A stretch of 64,000 bases of DNA from Pithys albifrons albifrons (GCF_047495875.1 NC_092465.1:823501-887500); one strand, 5' to 3'; positions 44,927-57,147 are shown, counted from the stretch's first letter. Notes: generated by a model from the sequence alone, not told the origin. A program made the numbers and translations.

Positions 44927-47081
44927 TGTTTACTAATCAGCCCAAACTAAATTATTGTTTTCTGCTGCCATTAAGTGACTTGTGCCAAAAAATTAACCTG
45001 TAAACTGTGTGGTGTCCCGGAGTAATAAATCAAAATGCTGCCGACATCCCGATCCCTCCCCACGCTGCTGCAACAAATCAATTAGGCTACCAATTCTGTT
45101 CATTAGAATTCATTTAAATCTCAATTAAAAAGTTAATTAAAAGTAAGAGTGAGAAGGAAATCATGTCTCACATTCTTATTAAACTCAAATCACCAAATTA
45201 ATTTTAAATCCAAATCAACAATCAGAAGTGGAGTTATAAAGGAAAAGGGTTAAAACCCCAGGCAGGCTGTTCTGCTGTGGCAGGGGAAGAGGCTGCCCTT
45301 TGGTGCTCTCAGAGAGGGATTTTCTGGACCATGATGCTTCTTGGAGCCCCTGCCTGGCAGCTCCATCCCATTTTATTTTAAAATACAGTATGTCTGATTT
45401 CTGGGATGAATTTGTCTCTGTCAGACCGAGCCTTCAGCAACCCTGGGAGTTCAGACAACTCCTGCTCCCACTCGGCTCCTGTCAGCTCACCCCAAGCTCT
45501 GTGGGCTGTTTTTCCCTTCACTGCTGGGTTATAGGAGACTTGTCTGAAGAAAGGGCTCATCTTTGGGATGAAGGTGCCTCAGCCCTCTGTGCAGGGTGGG
45601 GGTGCAGGAGGAGGGGGCTCCCCCAGCCCAGGCATGTCCCATCTCTGCCGTGTCGGGCTCCGAGCGCGTCCTGCCCGCCAGGCACGGTGGTGACCTGTGA
45701 CTGAGGGATTGCTTTTAACTGGGACACAGACCTTCCATCCAGGCTGGGAGCAATGTACTTATTTCTTTTGTTTTCTCGAGGTCCAAAAATAGAGCCCCTC
45801 AGCCGTGAGCATCCTCTGACAAGCTCCAGGAGCCTCAGCCTGCTTTCCCATGCAGTTCTTGGCACCGAGGTCTGGGTGGAGGTGGGCAGGGTCCACCCAG
45901 CCCTTCAGTCTCATTAATCATTTGGCTTTCCCTGGCTGCTCGCAGCATCTTCTGGAGGAACCCTTCTCTTTATTCATTCAGACAACCCTTTGGATTAAAC
46001 AGAGCCAGCTAAATGTCAAACCAAATCTGAGTCTTGATGCAGATAATCATTTCAATAATATTTCTCCATTTGTGCCCAAACACCAGGGGAATAAAGCTTT
46101 TCTGCTGTCAGGTAGTGTAAGACTGCAGTTGGTGTAAATGCTTGACATTGAGCCAGATGGCTTAGCCGTGCTGCAAACATATGTTCAACAAGCAGGCTTG
46201 CACACATTGGAATTTTATTATTTTGCACTGGTGAGACATGCATATTTATTTACTTGACCCCCTTTGGTGTCACTTTGGTATTAAAACAATCAGCTGTGGA
46301 GCATCTCGGAGCCGTGGGGCAGCCCAGGTTCAGTGTCTCAATACTGGGCTCCCGTCAGCACCTGGTACTGGCTGGACCTGCCCCAGTGGAGGAAACATCT
46401 CCTGGAGCACCCCAGCTCCAAGGAGTTCCCCTTCCCCAGACAAGTGTTTGCCCTGCAATTATACCAGTAATTTTCCCACTTTTTTAAGGCCGGGATCTCT
46501 CGACAGGTGATATATTATGTTCTGTCAAGTGCATCCCAAACATCTCACTGAGATCACCAAATTAGAAAAAAATAATCAGTGCAAAGGCAAAAAACCCAAA
46601 CAAGATAAAAAATCAGAATCTTTGGGTGAACTCATCAGCAGTGACACCATTACATGGAGCTGAGCAGAGGCAGGGCTTTTTTTTTTTTTTTTTGTCCAGG
46701 CTGATATTAAATAGCTGGACATAAATCTAAGTAATTTCACAAATCAGCACCAGAATGACCTGGCACCTGATCCAGAACTTGTTAAAAGCTATAGGAAGCT
46801 TTCTCCTACCTCACATGTGCTCCAGGCTTGCAGTGGATTTTTGGGTCCCAATCCTGGTGCTGCACAAAGCAGGTGCTGCCACCCCAACTGCTCTGACACC
46901 ACCAAGGTATGTGTGATCCTGGTGTAAGAGGTGCCTGTACAGCCTCTGTGTGGCCTCAGACAGGGCAAAGCCAGTGTGCATCCTGAGAATATTGTAGGAT
47001 GTGCTTACCCTGGGTGGGCTTCTTGAGCTCTTGCCTCTGCTCGCCCCCATCCCCACCAGACACCTCTTCATAGGGCAACTT
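44927..47081. other. unique; enhancer-like stretches, poly-T
   Basis: AT-rich motif-dense sequence at 44930-45240 and 45900-46260 (for example GTTCATTAGAATTCATTT and GACATGCATATTTATTTAC). A run of about 16 T lies at 46678-46693. The mobile-element-free stretch exceeds 2 kb. No gene was recognised. Confidence 0.4.
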
Positions 47082-47345
47082 CATAGAACCCCAGACTAGT
47101 TTGGGTTGGAAGGGCCCTAAAGATCATCCAGTTCCACCCCCGCCATGGGCAGGGACACCTTCCACTCTCCCAGGTTGCTCCAAGCCCTGTCCAACCTGGC
47201 CTTGGACACTTCCAGGAATGGGGCAGCCACAGCTTCTCTGGGCACCCTGTGCCAGGGCCTGCCCACACTCAGAGGGAAGATTTCCTTCCCAGTGTCCCAT
47301 CCAACCCTGCCCTCTGGCAGTGAGAAGCCATTCCCCCTCTGGGTC
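47082..47345 (-). mobile_element. CR1 LINE 3' fragment, about 265 bp
   Basis: A reversed CR1 end: CATAGAACCCCAGACTAGTT, TTGGAAGGGCCCTAAAGATC, CCATGGGCAGGGACACCTTC, GCCTTGGACACTTCCAGGAA and ACCCTGCCCTCTGGCAGTGA. 5'-truncated. Confidence 0.95.
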
Positions 47346-48016
47346 ACTGCTGATCATCTGTCTCCTCCATCCCCACCTAGAGAGAGATATAAAATAATTC
47401 AAACCCTCTCCTGTCCTTGCCAATGCTTAGTGCAAATCAGGAGGAGGCACTCCCTGTGGCAGCAGCTGGAGCAGATCAGTGCAGGAGCAGAGGTGAGAGC
47501 AGGTGCAGCCCCTGCTCTTTCCTGAGCTGCCTCACTCCGTCTCTCCTCAGCCATGCTCATTGTTCTCTAGGGTTGGGCTTGTGCTATTTCAGCTTCAGGG
47601 GGCAAGGCCCCTCCATTACTTTTGTCTGTAAAGTGCCATGCACATCTGGGATGCTCTTTAAATAGTCATCATAATAATAATAATAATAACGGTGCTGCTC
47701 CTGACAAAGCTTTGCCCACTCCCTGGTACTCCAGCTGAGCGAGCAGCAGCAAATTGCTCAGCAACTCTGTATCCCCACTTGAGGCAATTGAGTGGCACAT
47801 TATTGGGCACAAGGTGGCCCCATGCCCCAGAGACAGTATCCTCCTGCCCAGAGCTCCCCCGGTGTGCAGGGAACCAGCAGCTGCTGCTCCAGGTGCTGCA
47901 CAACAGCAGGTGATGGGTCACTGTGGCTGGACCCCCAAACTGTGGCTGGGGATCTGGTGCCACCTCTGTGCTGTTCACTCTAACACTGCTCTGTGCCTTT
48001 GGCATTCACGCTCTCT
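47346..48016. other. unique sequence with short ATA run
   Basis: Single-copy DNA, with an ATAATAATA trinucleotide run at about 47668-47690. No gene was seen. Confidence 0.5.
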
Positions 48017-48512
48017 CCTTCCTTCCTTCCTTCCTTCCTTCCTTCCTTCCTTCCTTCCTTCCTTCCTTCCTTCCTTCCTTCCTTCCTTCCTTCCTTCCTT
48101 CCTTCCTTCCTTCCTTCCTTCCTTCCTTCCTTCCTTCCTTCCTTCCTTCCTTCCTTCCTTCCTTCCTTCCTTCCTTCCTTCCTTCCTTCCTTCCTTCCTT
48201 CCTTCCTTCCTTCCTTCCTTCCTTCCTTCCTTCCTTCCTTCCTTCCTTCCTTCCTTCCTTCCTTCCTTCCTTCCTTCCTTCCTTCCTTCCTTCCTTCCTT
48301 CCTTCCTTCCTTCCTTCCTTCCTTCCTTCCTTCCTTCCTTCCTTCCTTCCTTCCTTCCTTCCTTCCTTCCTTCCTTCCTTCCCTCCTTCCCTCCTTCCCT
48401 CCTTCCCTCCTTCCCTCCTTCCCTCCTTCCCTCCTTCCCTCCTTCCTTCCCTCCTTCCTTCCCTCCTTCCTTCCCTCCTTCCTTCCCTCCCTTCCTTCCT
48501 TTCCTTCTTTCT
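48017..48512. repeat. (CCTT)n array grading into 8- and 12-bp units
   Basis: About 91 perfect CCTT units (48017-48380). From 48381 come about eight CCCTCCTT units (period 8), and from about 48440 several CCCTCCTTCCTT units (period 12), ending in degenerate CCTTTCCTTC. The array is pure pyrimidine on the plus strand. The Leu-Pro-Ser-Phe and Arg-Lys-Glu-Gly frames are artefacts. Such a long perfect tetramer is likely unstable and hard to assemble. Confidence 0.97.
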
Positions 48513-49190
48513 TTCTGCCACTGTACACCCAGTACAATTGTTTATTAACTTCTAGGAAGGGTGGGGAAGGATGCCAGGTAACCCTGCAAGGGCTGGCACC
48601 CACCCTGGCACGTGCCAGCTACGCTGTGGGCACTGTGGTGATCCATTGCCTGTGTCCAATGGTGCGATCCCAAATTGCACTGGCAGGATGGTAGATTTGT
48701 TGCATATGAAATAGGATTATCCTTATTATGAGATAAAACCCTTTTCTTCCCAATTTCTGACTCTTTGGAGGGCTGAAAGGGCAGATGCAGACGGGAGCAG
48801 TGACTCAATGAGATGTGCCGTGCCGCAGATGCAGGGCTGTCATGTTTGGATGCAGTCGTGTTCCAGAAGTTCTCATTTCCAGCTAATCAGCGCTGCTAAA
48901 CAGTCAGTTTGATTTATATCTGTTGATAAATCATTTTTCCTTAGCCATGTCCAGCTGGGATTCAGTCAGGAGCAGAGGTGCCTCCTCGAGGCGTGGGGCA
49001 AGCCGGGAGGATGCTCAAGCAGGAGCCTTTGGAAATCACTGGGGCCTTTGCAGACATCACACACATTCAGGGGTGACAACAAGAAACTCAACCAGTGTTT
49101 TCACCAGAATTTTGGGGGTTTAGTTTTACCTTAAAGGCAGTGAGTGCTCTTGGGGTACACAGCAGGTGTGCAGCAGTGCCAGGTGCAGCA
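48513..49190. other. unique sequence, no gene seen
   Basis: Ordinary single-copy DNA between two tandem arrays. Confidence 0.5.
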
Positions 49191-49590
49191 GGTCCTGGCA
49201 GATCCCTGGTGGGCAGCGAAGCCAGGCACAATCCCAGACCCTCCTTAGTGGGAAGAGGTGCTGGGAGTGTGTCCTGGCACATCCCTGATGGGCAGTGGTG
49301 CCTGGTGTGTGTCCTGGCACATCCCTGGTGGGCAGCGGTGCCTGGTGTGTGTCCTGGCACATCCCTGGTGGGCAGCGGTGCCAGGTGTGTGTCCTGGCAC
49401 ATCCCTGGTGGGCAGCAGTGCCTGGTGTGTGTCCTGGCACATCCCTGGTGGGCAGCGGTGCCTGGTGTGTGTCCTGGCACATCCCTGGTGGGCAGCAGTG
49501 CCTGGTCTGTGTCCTGGCACATCCCTGGTGGGCAGCGGTGCCTGGTGTGTGTCCTGGCACATCCCTGATGGGCAGTGGTGCCAGGCACAG
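49191..49590. repeat. 40-bp minisatellite, 8 clear copies plus decayed leading copy
   Basis: The string GTCCTGGCACATCCCT begins every 40 bp exactly at 49271, 49311, 49351, 49391, 49431, 49471, 49511 and 49551. A decayed unit at 49191 is 80 bp upstream and so in phase. The first and last clear units share a GATGGGCAGTGG variant, while inner units read GGTGGGCAGCGG or GGTGGGCAGCAG. Open frames on both strands are artefacts. Confidence 0.95.
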
Positions 49591-51330
49591 TCCTGGGGCG
49601 TTGCCTTCATGGGCCAGCCCAATCCCTGACCCTGTGCCCAAGTGAGGACCAGGTGGCCACAGTGCCATGTTAAACCTCAGGAGCAACGATGGAAAAAGCA
49701 GAAGCAAATGACTGGGGGGAGAGATGCTCATGAATTTTCCTATTGATTTTTCTGGGTTTGAATTAGTTTCTCCCACTGAACAAACCCTCCCACTCACTCT
49801 CATTTGCACATCCTGAGTCCATGATGGGAATATTTGGAGTAAAAGGCCTGAGCAGTCCCACAGCAGCTCCAGGGATCCTGCTGTAGAAAGTACTGCAGCT
49901 CCTCCCTGCATCTTCAAGATGAGGGTTTCTGGATCCATTTAAACTCAACTGATCTAGAATTGGTGCTAAATTAAATCCTTTATGTATTTAGTCTCTATTT
50001 CCCTGAATTCCCATCCTTTCAATGGAAAGCTGGTGGGTGTTTGATATTTATACACTGGTCTTGCAAAGTACCAGAGTGTAACTTTGGGAAAATGGCTCTG
50101 CCAAGGAAATCTTGACTGCAGTTCCAAATGCAGCTCTTGAAGAGTCCCCTAAAGACCCTGAGGTGAGGAGTGTGGATGGGGCTGCATTTATTGCCATGGC
50201 TGTGCCAGGATGCTGAGGGGCAGGGAGGCTGAGCTGGCTGAGTGGAGGAGGGTGATGGGGTCCTACAGCAGCTGCTGCTGCTGCTGTGGCACGTACAGGT
50301 GTGCAAGCACCATGTAGATTTTATACCAGGTTTTATCCATGATTCCACCCCCTGTAGAAGGGGGGAAAGGGATGGTGAGAGCACAGGGAGATGCAGCACA
50401 GGGAAATGAAGGCTGGGGTTCTACCCTTGATGTGCCACAGCCAGTGGTCACCTCTCCTCTCCATTCTGGTTGTTACTGGGAGCAGGGAGGGCTCTTGGTG
50501 AGTTACTTTTGGGGAACAGGGGAGTCCACTCCTCAACAACATCCTGCTAGAAAATATGGAGTAAATCACAACTGCCATTGCTGCTCCTTCAAAAAAATGA
50601 GCTGGAGCTGGAGTTGACTGAGGATATAGATCTCTATCCTCTCAGTCATTTGTGTGCTAGTTTTTCATAAACTTGGCTGCTTCTGGTTTGCCCTCTAATA
50701 ATTCTCCAAAGGCTCATTTCCCCTGTATGACTCTGTGCAAACACAAAGTTGAGGAAAGGGTATTTAGACTCATCCTCCAGGAATGCTGTTGTTGGGGAAA
50801 TGCTTGTTTACCTACATCAGTAATTTTCAAGAATATAATGTGCATTTGAAGATCAAAGATAACCACGTGTGAAAACTCTGGCATTTGGATCAAGTTGAAG
50901 CTTCTGTTGAATTTTGGTCCCAACACTCCAGGCTGGCTCCTTGCCTTGGATTACCAAAAGCATGGAAAGGCAAGGGATTGCTGGGTCCAACAGTGGGAGG
51001 GTTAATCCTGAACCCCTCCATTTGTGGGTACTTTATGATGTTACTCTTCATGAGTGGGGAGGGACCTGTTCATTCCAGTCATTAGGTCTTCCCTAACGAG
51101 TGAGGATAAATGTCATCAATGGCAGGAGCCATTATGTGTTCCATACAATGCAAGTTGCTTTGCTACAGTTTCTCCTCTCTGTATTTTCTAATGTATGCAA
51201 GGAAGAAAACCTTTGTAAAAGCTTATAAAATTTTTTAAAAAATGTATTTATTAAGATTACAAAAGAGAAAGTCACTGGTGACATGCTTGTCACACATCAT
51301 ACTCTCCCATCCTTCCCCCCAGTTTCATGA
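49591..51330. other. unique sequence, no gene seen
   Basis: Mixed then AT-rich (51100-51260) single-copy DNA, with a short GCTGCTGCTGCTG run near 50270. No gene was seen. Confidence 0.5.
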
Positions 51331-51455
51331 AGTCATAGAATTCCAGAATGGTTGGGGTTGGAAGGAACCTTAAAACTCATCTTGTTCCACCCCCTGCCAT
51401 GGGCAGGGACACCTTCCAGCAGGCAATTCCAGTTTGCAGAGATGGACAGCCTTGA
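51331..51455 (-). mobile_element. CR1 LINE 3' tip
   Basis: GTCATAGAATTCCAGAATGG, TTGGAAGGAACCTTAAAACT and CCATGGGCAGGGACACCTTC in reverse orientation. Identity fades after about 51420. Confidence 0.9.
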
Positions 51456-51663
51456 GCAGGACATCCCCATTCTGGTGCCCAGCACAGAGAAGCATCAGGT
51501 TGGGTGTAACTGGGCAGCCTGAGTAAGGCAGATGGTGACCCCCCCAGTCCCAGGACCAGCAGCCTGGCAGTGCTGGAGTGGTGCCAGGGGCCCCACCACC
51601 CCTCCCCACTGCCCTCCAAGGGGTTGGGTTCTGCCCAGCACCCAGAGGGTGAGTGTATGGCCC
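51456..51663. other. unique sequence between CR1 tips
   Basis: GC-rich single-copy DNA. Confidence 0.4.
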
Positions 51664-51745
51664 ATAAATCCTAGAAACTTGGAATATCCTGAGTTGGAGG
51701 GGGCCCACAAGGGTCACTGAGTCCAGCTCCTGGCACCCTGGGCCA
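51664..51745 (-). mobile_element. CR1 LINE 3' tip, CCCACAAGG-type subfamily
   Basis: AATCCTAGAAACTTGGAATA, GAGTTGGAGGGGGCCCACAA and GGTCACTGAGTCCAGCTCCT match the alternative CR1 3' end with the GAGTCCAACTCCTGGC wording. 5'-truncated. Confidence 0.75.
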
Positions 51746-52169
51746 CACCAGCAAGGATGAGTGGCCCTGGCAGCAGTGGGGGGAGGAGGAGAATGGGGCT
51801 TCATGTTAAACAATTCAGCACCAGCTTTGACAGAGAAGAGATGAAATCCTGGTTGACAGAGAGCCTACAAAGCCTGAGGTCTCTAGAAGTGCCCTTGGTC
51901 AGCCTTAGGGAATGCTCCTGTGTCCCCCCAGAGCAGCTGGATCATGGGAGCTGGTACCAAACCCCAGCCAGCCCACACTGGGCTCCACCAGGCACCCAAT
52001 GGTGTGGGATAATTGTGTGGGTGGGTGGATGAACCTGGCTGGTCCATGCTGTGGCACTGAGGGAGCTGGTGGAGTGACATGGACAGGGACAAAGCTGGGG
52101 ATTCACTGCTGGGTGTGAGTGTGGGTGCAGCTCCTGTCTGGTGCCACTGGGAATGGTTGTGTTCCCACT

Positions 52170-52217
52170 GGCATGGCAAGGCATGGCATGGTATGGCACA
52201 GTATGACATGGCACATG
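52170..52217. repeat. degenerate GGCAT pentamer repeat
   Basis: About nine loose copies of GGCAT/GGTAT/GACAT directly before a CR1 tip. Confidence 0.75.
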
Positions 52218-52316
52218 GTCCAGTGGAATCTGTCCCTCCACATGGCAGAGGGTGGAATGGGATGGGCTTTAGGGTCCCTTCAAACTCAAACCAATCTGGG
52301 ATTCTGCATTCTGTAA
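52218..52316 (+). mobile_element. CR1 LINE 3' tip
   Basis: GTCCCTCCACATGGCAGAGG, AGGGTCCCTTCAAACTCAAA and a tail ATTCTGCATTCTGTAATTCT in plus orientation; 5'-truncated. Confidence 0.9.
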
Positions 52317-53289
52317 TTCTAATATTTGATGATTCCATGATGACAATGGCAGGACAATTCCTAAATCCCATGTCTGGAGGCTGGGCCCGAGGGGATTCAT
52401 CCAGGAGGCAGGATTTGCTCCATGCCCAATGCTTTGCAGCCAGGCATGTGCACAGACCCACCAGGGGAGTGTGACAGGGCCATGGAATGTGCAGGCTGCT
52501 GCCAGCAGGCAATAAATCCTGCTCTGTGCTCAGCCAGGAGCAGCCCAGGCACCGAGTCCCCTGTGGGCAGTGGAAGGGGATGGGGCACTGGAGCAGTTTG
52601 TGCCCCAGCACATTCACAGGCATTGCCTGCCCCATGGGGGGCCAGTTCTGGGGTGCCCTTCACTCTGTACCCCGTGTGCTCGGGCACAGGGAGACCTGTG
52701 GAGACACTCCCTGCCATGAGCAGTGCCCAGTGGCTCTGCAGAAACCCAGCTTGTGTGGGTGTGGTGACCACAGCGGGGTGAGCAGGATGCCCACAGGCTA
52801 CTGAGGTGCTCTTGCCATGGCACACACCCACCCTCCCCTCGGGGGGCTGCATTTCCTGGGGCTTTGCCCTGCAGACTGCTCCACTCCCCCTGGCACGACC
52901 CCTGCAGCCCATCACATGGCCATGGACCATCCTGACTCTGTTAATTCCATTTTCCCCCTGACATTTTGCCCAAAGGCCTGGCATCCTATGGTGCCCCATC
53001 CCATGCCAAGCTGTCCTTGTCCCTTGGGGCTATGGAGGCCACCTATGGACACCAATAGAGCTGTAGAGTTCACTGTCCCTGTGCCCCAGGGCCTGGGGGC
53101 TCACTGACCCCCCACCCTCCAGCAAGCACTGGGGTGTGGAGAGAGTGATGCCTTCCTGGGGGCTGGGCTTGGGGTGCTTGGGGTCCCCCCATGCCACACC
53201 CCGAGGTGCCAGCCCCAGGAAAGGCAGGGGCAGGGATGGGGCCAGACAGAGCAGCACTGGCACTGGGGAGGAAAGTTTGTAAAGAAAGT
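52317..53289. other. unique GC-rich sequence, no gene seen
   Basis: GC-rich single-copy DNA. Overlapping open frames on both strands (longest 52397-52999, minus) show no recognisable protein. Confidence 0.5.
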
Positions 53290-54440
53290 ACTGAACACAG
53301 ACTTCCCGGGGTATCAGAAGGAAAATTTATGCATCGCCTTTGAGTTCAACTTCTCCATTAAAGCTTTTTCCCTATAATCTAGGGAGTTCTTATCTTGGTG
53401 ACTTATGATGTTATGGAGGGGCTCATGCATGGAAAATGTCAATAGAAATAGTAACTCTAGAAGGGAAGGGCCTCCTAATTAGTCCCCATTTAGATTTTAT
53501 GATGGCTTTGAGATCTGCTCATCCTGACAGTGCGCACTCTGGTTATCTGGTTACATATTGTTCTAGCCTGAGGGAACCATAGGAAAATCCAGATTTATTG
53601 TACCTATCATACCAGCATATTTCATTTGCCATTATGAGCAGCCATCTCGCAATGATGCAGGAGTATTTATTACAGATTAAATTGTAGGACCTGGATGGTT
53701 TAGTGAGGTTCTTGAGGTATCATTTATGTCATTAACTGGCTCATTATCAGATCTGCAAATCTCAATTCCTTTTTTGTGCCTTCTGTTTCTGAGTGGGGAC
53801 CTGGGCTGGGGCTCTGGCAGGTCCTGGGGTTTGTGTGGGGCCAGGGCATGGAGGAAGCACATCTGTAGGGTGGTGGGCTCTGGGATCCAGGGCTGCTCTG
53901 GGTCCCCAGGGACCCTGAATCACCAGTGTGGGAGTGGGACACTCCACTGCCCCGAGCGAGGTGTCACCCTCTTCTCTGTGTGTTCCCACACTGATCCCTC
54001 TCCATTAAACCACAACTTAGAGAGGAGAAGCTGGGAAAGGCGGTGGTAGGAGAGGAGGTAATTTAACTCTAATTATTTAACAAGTCTGTTCCAGACGTAA
54101 GCTTATTACCAGCAGCGAAAGGATATGCTGGATTTTTTTTCTCTCTCTCTCTCTTTTATGCTTTATCTCTACTTGGAGAATTATTTGAAGAGGTTTAATC
54201 CAGCCTTGATTGTTGTTGTTAATGGGCAAGGAGAATGGGTTATTCCATGTGCTCAGCTCTCCAGAAAAGTCACGGAGAGGAGGGAGCTCTCAGACACCGC
54301 CTGGCTCTTCGATTTAGTGATATTATTTGAATTTATTGTTCGATTCGACTCGCGTGTCCTGCCTTGTTGGTATTTGCCCTATTTACTCTCCTATATTGCT
54401 TTTTCATAAAACCAGGGGATGGCATTTAAGTTGTTGTGTT
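53290..54440. other. enhancer-like block with CT microsatellite
   Basis: Two AT-rich motif-dense stretches (53290-53790 and 54040-54440) without mobile elements, separated by a GC-rich spacer. Words such as TTTATGCATCGCC and CTCTAATTATTTAAC are present. A CT dinucleotide run preceded by eight T lies at 54132-54157. One short open plus frame (54125-54409) has no recognisable similarity. Candidate conserved non-coding DNA by texture only. Confidence 0.35.
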
Positions 54441-55780
54441 CTTTGGTATTAAAAGGCACTTGGAACAAGCCTGGGAGCACATCCTGGATTGTGGGGTTCA
54501 GGGTAGGCTCTGCTGCAGGACCTGCCCCACTCCGTGGTTGCTGAGATTAATTAATTCCTGTGATGGCCAATATCTGGGGGGAAGCTGAAGCTCAGGAAGG
54601 AGGAAATAATGCATAAAAATATCATCTCTTCTCACCCCTCACTTAGCAGTCAAGGCAGCAAAAAGGCTGCAGAGAGTGTAGTGGCTGATTGCAGCCCAGA
54701 GTTATTTTGTAAAAGTGATGATTTGGGGGCTCTAAACTCATGGCATTATAAGGACAAAAACAGGCAATGCCCTCCCCAGGGGTGTTGCTGGCTCTGAGCT
54801 CCGTGGGTGCCCCTACAGCATCATCCAAGTGGGAGCAGCTCCAGGGTGATGCTGAGGGGACCAGGCAGAGAGTGAGGAGGGGAAGCTCAGCCCAGTAAAA
54901 GTCTGGCTAAAACTCCAAACCAAAGGATTGGCACTGAAATATTCACCTGAGACTGAAGGCAGAGCCCGCCCTGCTCAGGCTCCTGTGCTGGACTTGTTGC
55001 TGCCACTGGAGCCCCCGTGGTGATGCTGCCCTGGGGGGTCTCACCCCATCCCTGCCCAGCTCACCCTGAGCCCCAGCGCTGTGTCCTCACCCCGAGACCT
55101 TCCCTGGAACACCCGAACATTCCCTGCAAGGACAGGCACATTCTTCAAATCCATGATGCATTTCGGGGATCTGTGAAAATTAAAGCTTCACAGTGGTTGG
55201 TACCACACTACTAATTTTATATATTTTATGTATTTTATTTTTTTAACACTTTGTACCTGCTTTAGAACACAACTGTATGTTCTGGGGTTAAACTGTGTAA
55301 ACTGGGTTAAAAATAGAAGGTGTGAGAGCATTTAGACTGTGCTTTTCCTTGAAAAGCTTCATGATCCTCTAAGCTTTAAAAAATGTTCAGATTAGATGCT
55401 TCTTGCTGTAACTTACATGTGTCCCTTCCTTCTTTATTTGACTTCTTTTGAATTTTCCTCTAAAAATAAGAGACATTTCTAAATTAAAAAGAAGAATTTT
55501 TGGATATTTATCTCAAATCAGTTTTCGAACATCTGCCTTCAGTGTCGACACTGGGTGGGGAAATCCTGAATGAGAATGTCAATAAAAGTGGAAATGTTTG
55601 TGTCCTCTCTTAAGGGATATTTTCTGTTTTAGCACCTGCAACACCATCAGGAAATGTGAGTATTTTGTGTGCTTTAAACCTGCAGCTGCATCAGCAATGA
55701 AAGCACTGGCGGGCAGGGATGGTGTGGGGATTGTTTAGCTGTTCCTGCACTGGGTGTTTTAAAATGAAAATGGGGAGCAA
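54441..55780. other. unique sequence, no gene seen
   Basis: Mixed-GC single-copy DNA, becoming AT-rich at 55200-55530. Confidence 0.5.
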
Positions 55781-55815
55781 TTAATATAAATAAATAAATA
55801 AATAGATATATAGAG
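55781..55815. repeat. short (AAAT)n run
   Basis: About six AAAT/AATA tetramers followed by GATATATAGAG. Confidence 0.85.
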
Positions 55816-56219
55816 ACCTTTCCCTGAGCTGATGGGAAATGACTGAGAATTTAGGGCTGCAGGATCTGTCTCCCCCAGCCTGGATACTGCAGGTACCCCT
55901 GAGTAAACACAAATCTGCTTTAAATGGGCTCCTTGGAATAGGAGTCGTGGCTGAGACTGCTTTGTGGGGCCGCCCTCCCCACACTTGGTCTTTGCTGTAT
56001 AATCTTAATATTGAGGCTGCTCGTTAATCTCCATTCCTGGTCTAGGCTGGGCTGGGCTGCTCCAAAGTGCTGGCTGGGTTGCCGTAGGAACAAGGAATTC
56101 AAGTAAATATGCTCAGGGAGGAGAAATGTCTACTAATTAAATGTGAGTAGCATTGATAAGGGGCCAGGGCTGGGAAAAGGTACAATGTGATGGTCTCCCT
56201 TATGATTCCTTAGAAAATA
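55816..56219. other. unique sequence, no gene seen
   Basis: Single-copy DNA between two simple repeats. Confidence 0.4.
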
Positions 56220-56390
56220 CCTACACATATATGTGTGTGTATGGGTGTACCCGTGTAAATAATAGTATAGAAACAAAATATATATTTGTGTATATATAAT
56301 ATTATAATAATAATGTATAAGATCCATATATGTGTGTGTGTATATATATACATGTATATATATGTATATATATATAAAATATATGAGATA
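56220..56390. repeat. AT/GT dinucleotide-rich simple repeat
   Basis: Runs of TATATA and TGTGTG with interruptions, the purest at 56327-56380. Alternating purine-pyrimidine sequence that can form cruciform or Z-DNA; the reading frames through it are not genes. Confidence 0.9.
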
Positions 56391-57026
56391 TTTACAAGAC
56401 TTGCATATGATGTTACACCTCTTTGTGAGGAGAGTTACATATGTTGAAGATGGCAGGAACATTTTTATATAGAATGACACTTTATACTTTTTTTTTCCCT
56501 TTGAGGCTATAAATTCTATAATCTTTTCTGAACCCTTTTTTGGCTTGCACATGGCACATGAAGACATTTGCTGCCTCTGTGGGTGCCAGGGCCTGACTCC
56601 CCCTCACCAACACCCAACTTGGGTGTCACTGGGGTGACATTTTTCATGGAAAGGGACCCTGTGCCCTCCTTGGTGCCTCAGTTTACCCTGAGTCCAAACA
56701 GGATAATCAAACTTTTGATGTCCAAGTTCCTCTTTGTTTGGTCCTTAGCTGATTCCTTTTTTTTTATCCTGGGTTAGGACTAAATCCTGTGCCCACAGCT
56801 CAAGCCCAGCTGGACTCCCATGGGTGCCAGGGCTGTTCAGTGTTGGGCAGAGCAGGCTGGGCAGGGATGCTGCCAACACCCAGCATCTTCCAGCTGTGTC
56901 CTTCCAAACCAAATGAACTGCAAACATGGGTAATTAATGGGACATTGATAAACAATAAACACCAATAAACTGATGTTACAGGTGAGGAAACTGAGGCACA
57001 GGAAGAGGGTGCAGGTTTTATTTAGC
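56391..57026. other. unique sequence, no gene seen
   Basis: AT-rich then mixed single-copy DNA. Confidence 0.5.
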
Positions 57027-57147
57027 AGCCATGTAGATGTGGCATTTGAGGACCTGGTTTAGTGGTGAACTTGGTGGTCCTCAGCTGAAGCTTGATCTCG
57101 TTGTTCTTAGAGGGATTTTCCAACCCAACTGATTCAGTGATACTGTG
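57027..57147 (+). mobile_element. CR1 LINE 3' tip
   Basis: GTAGATGTGGCATTTGAGGA, GTGAACTTGGTGGTCCTCAG, AGAGGGATTTTCCAACCCAA and a tail GATTCAGTGATACTGTG; same subfamily as the copy at 28351. Confidence 0.9.

Noticed and set aside
47754..48694. Leu-Pro-Ser-Phe and Arg-Lys-Glu-Gly open frames
   Set aside because: Direct translations of the CCTT microsatellite; open in many frames at once.
49088..49938. Histidine/cysteine-rich 166- and 270-codon frames resembling zinc-finger repeats
   Set aside because: They arise from the 40-bp minisatellite; residue spacing shifts every unit because 40 is not a multiple of three, and no finger consensus is kept.
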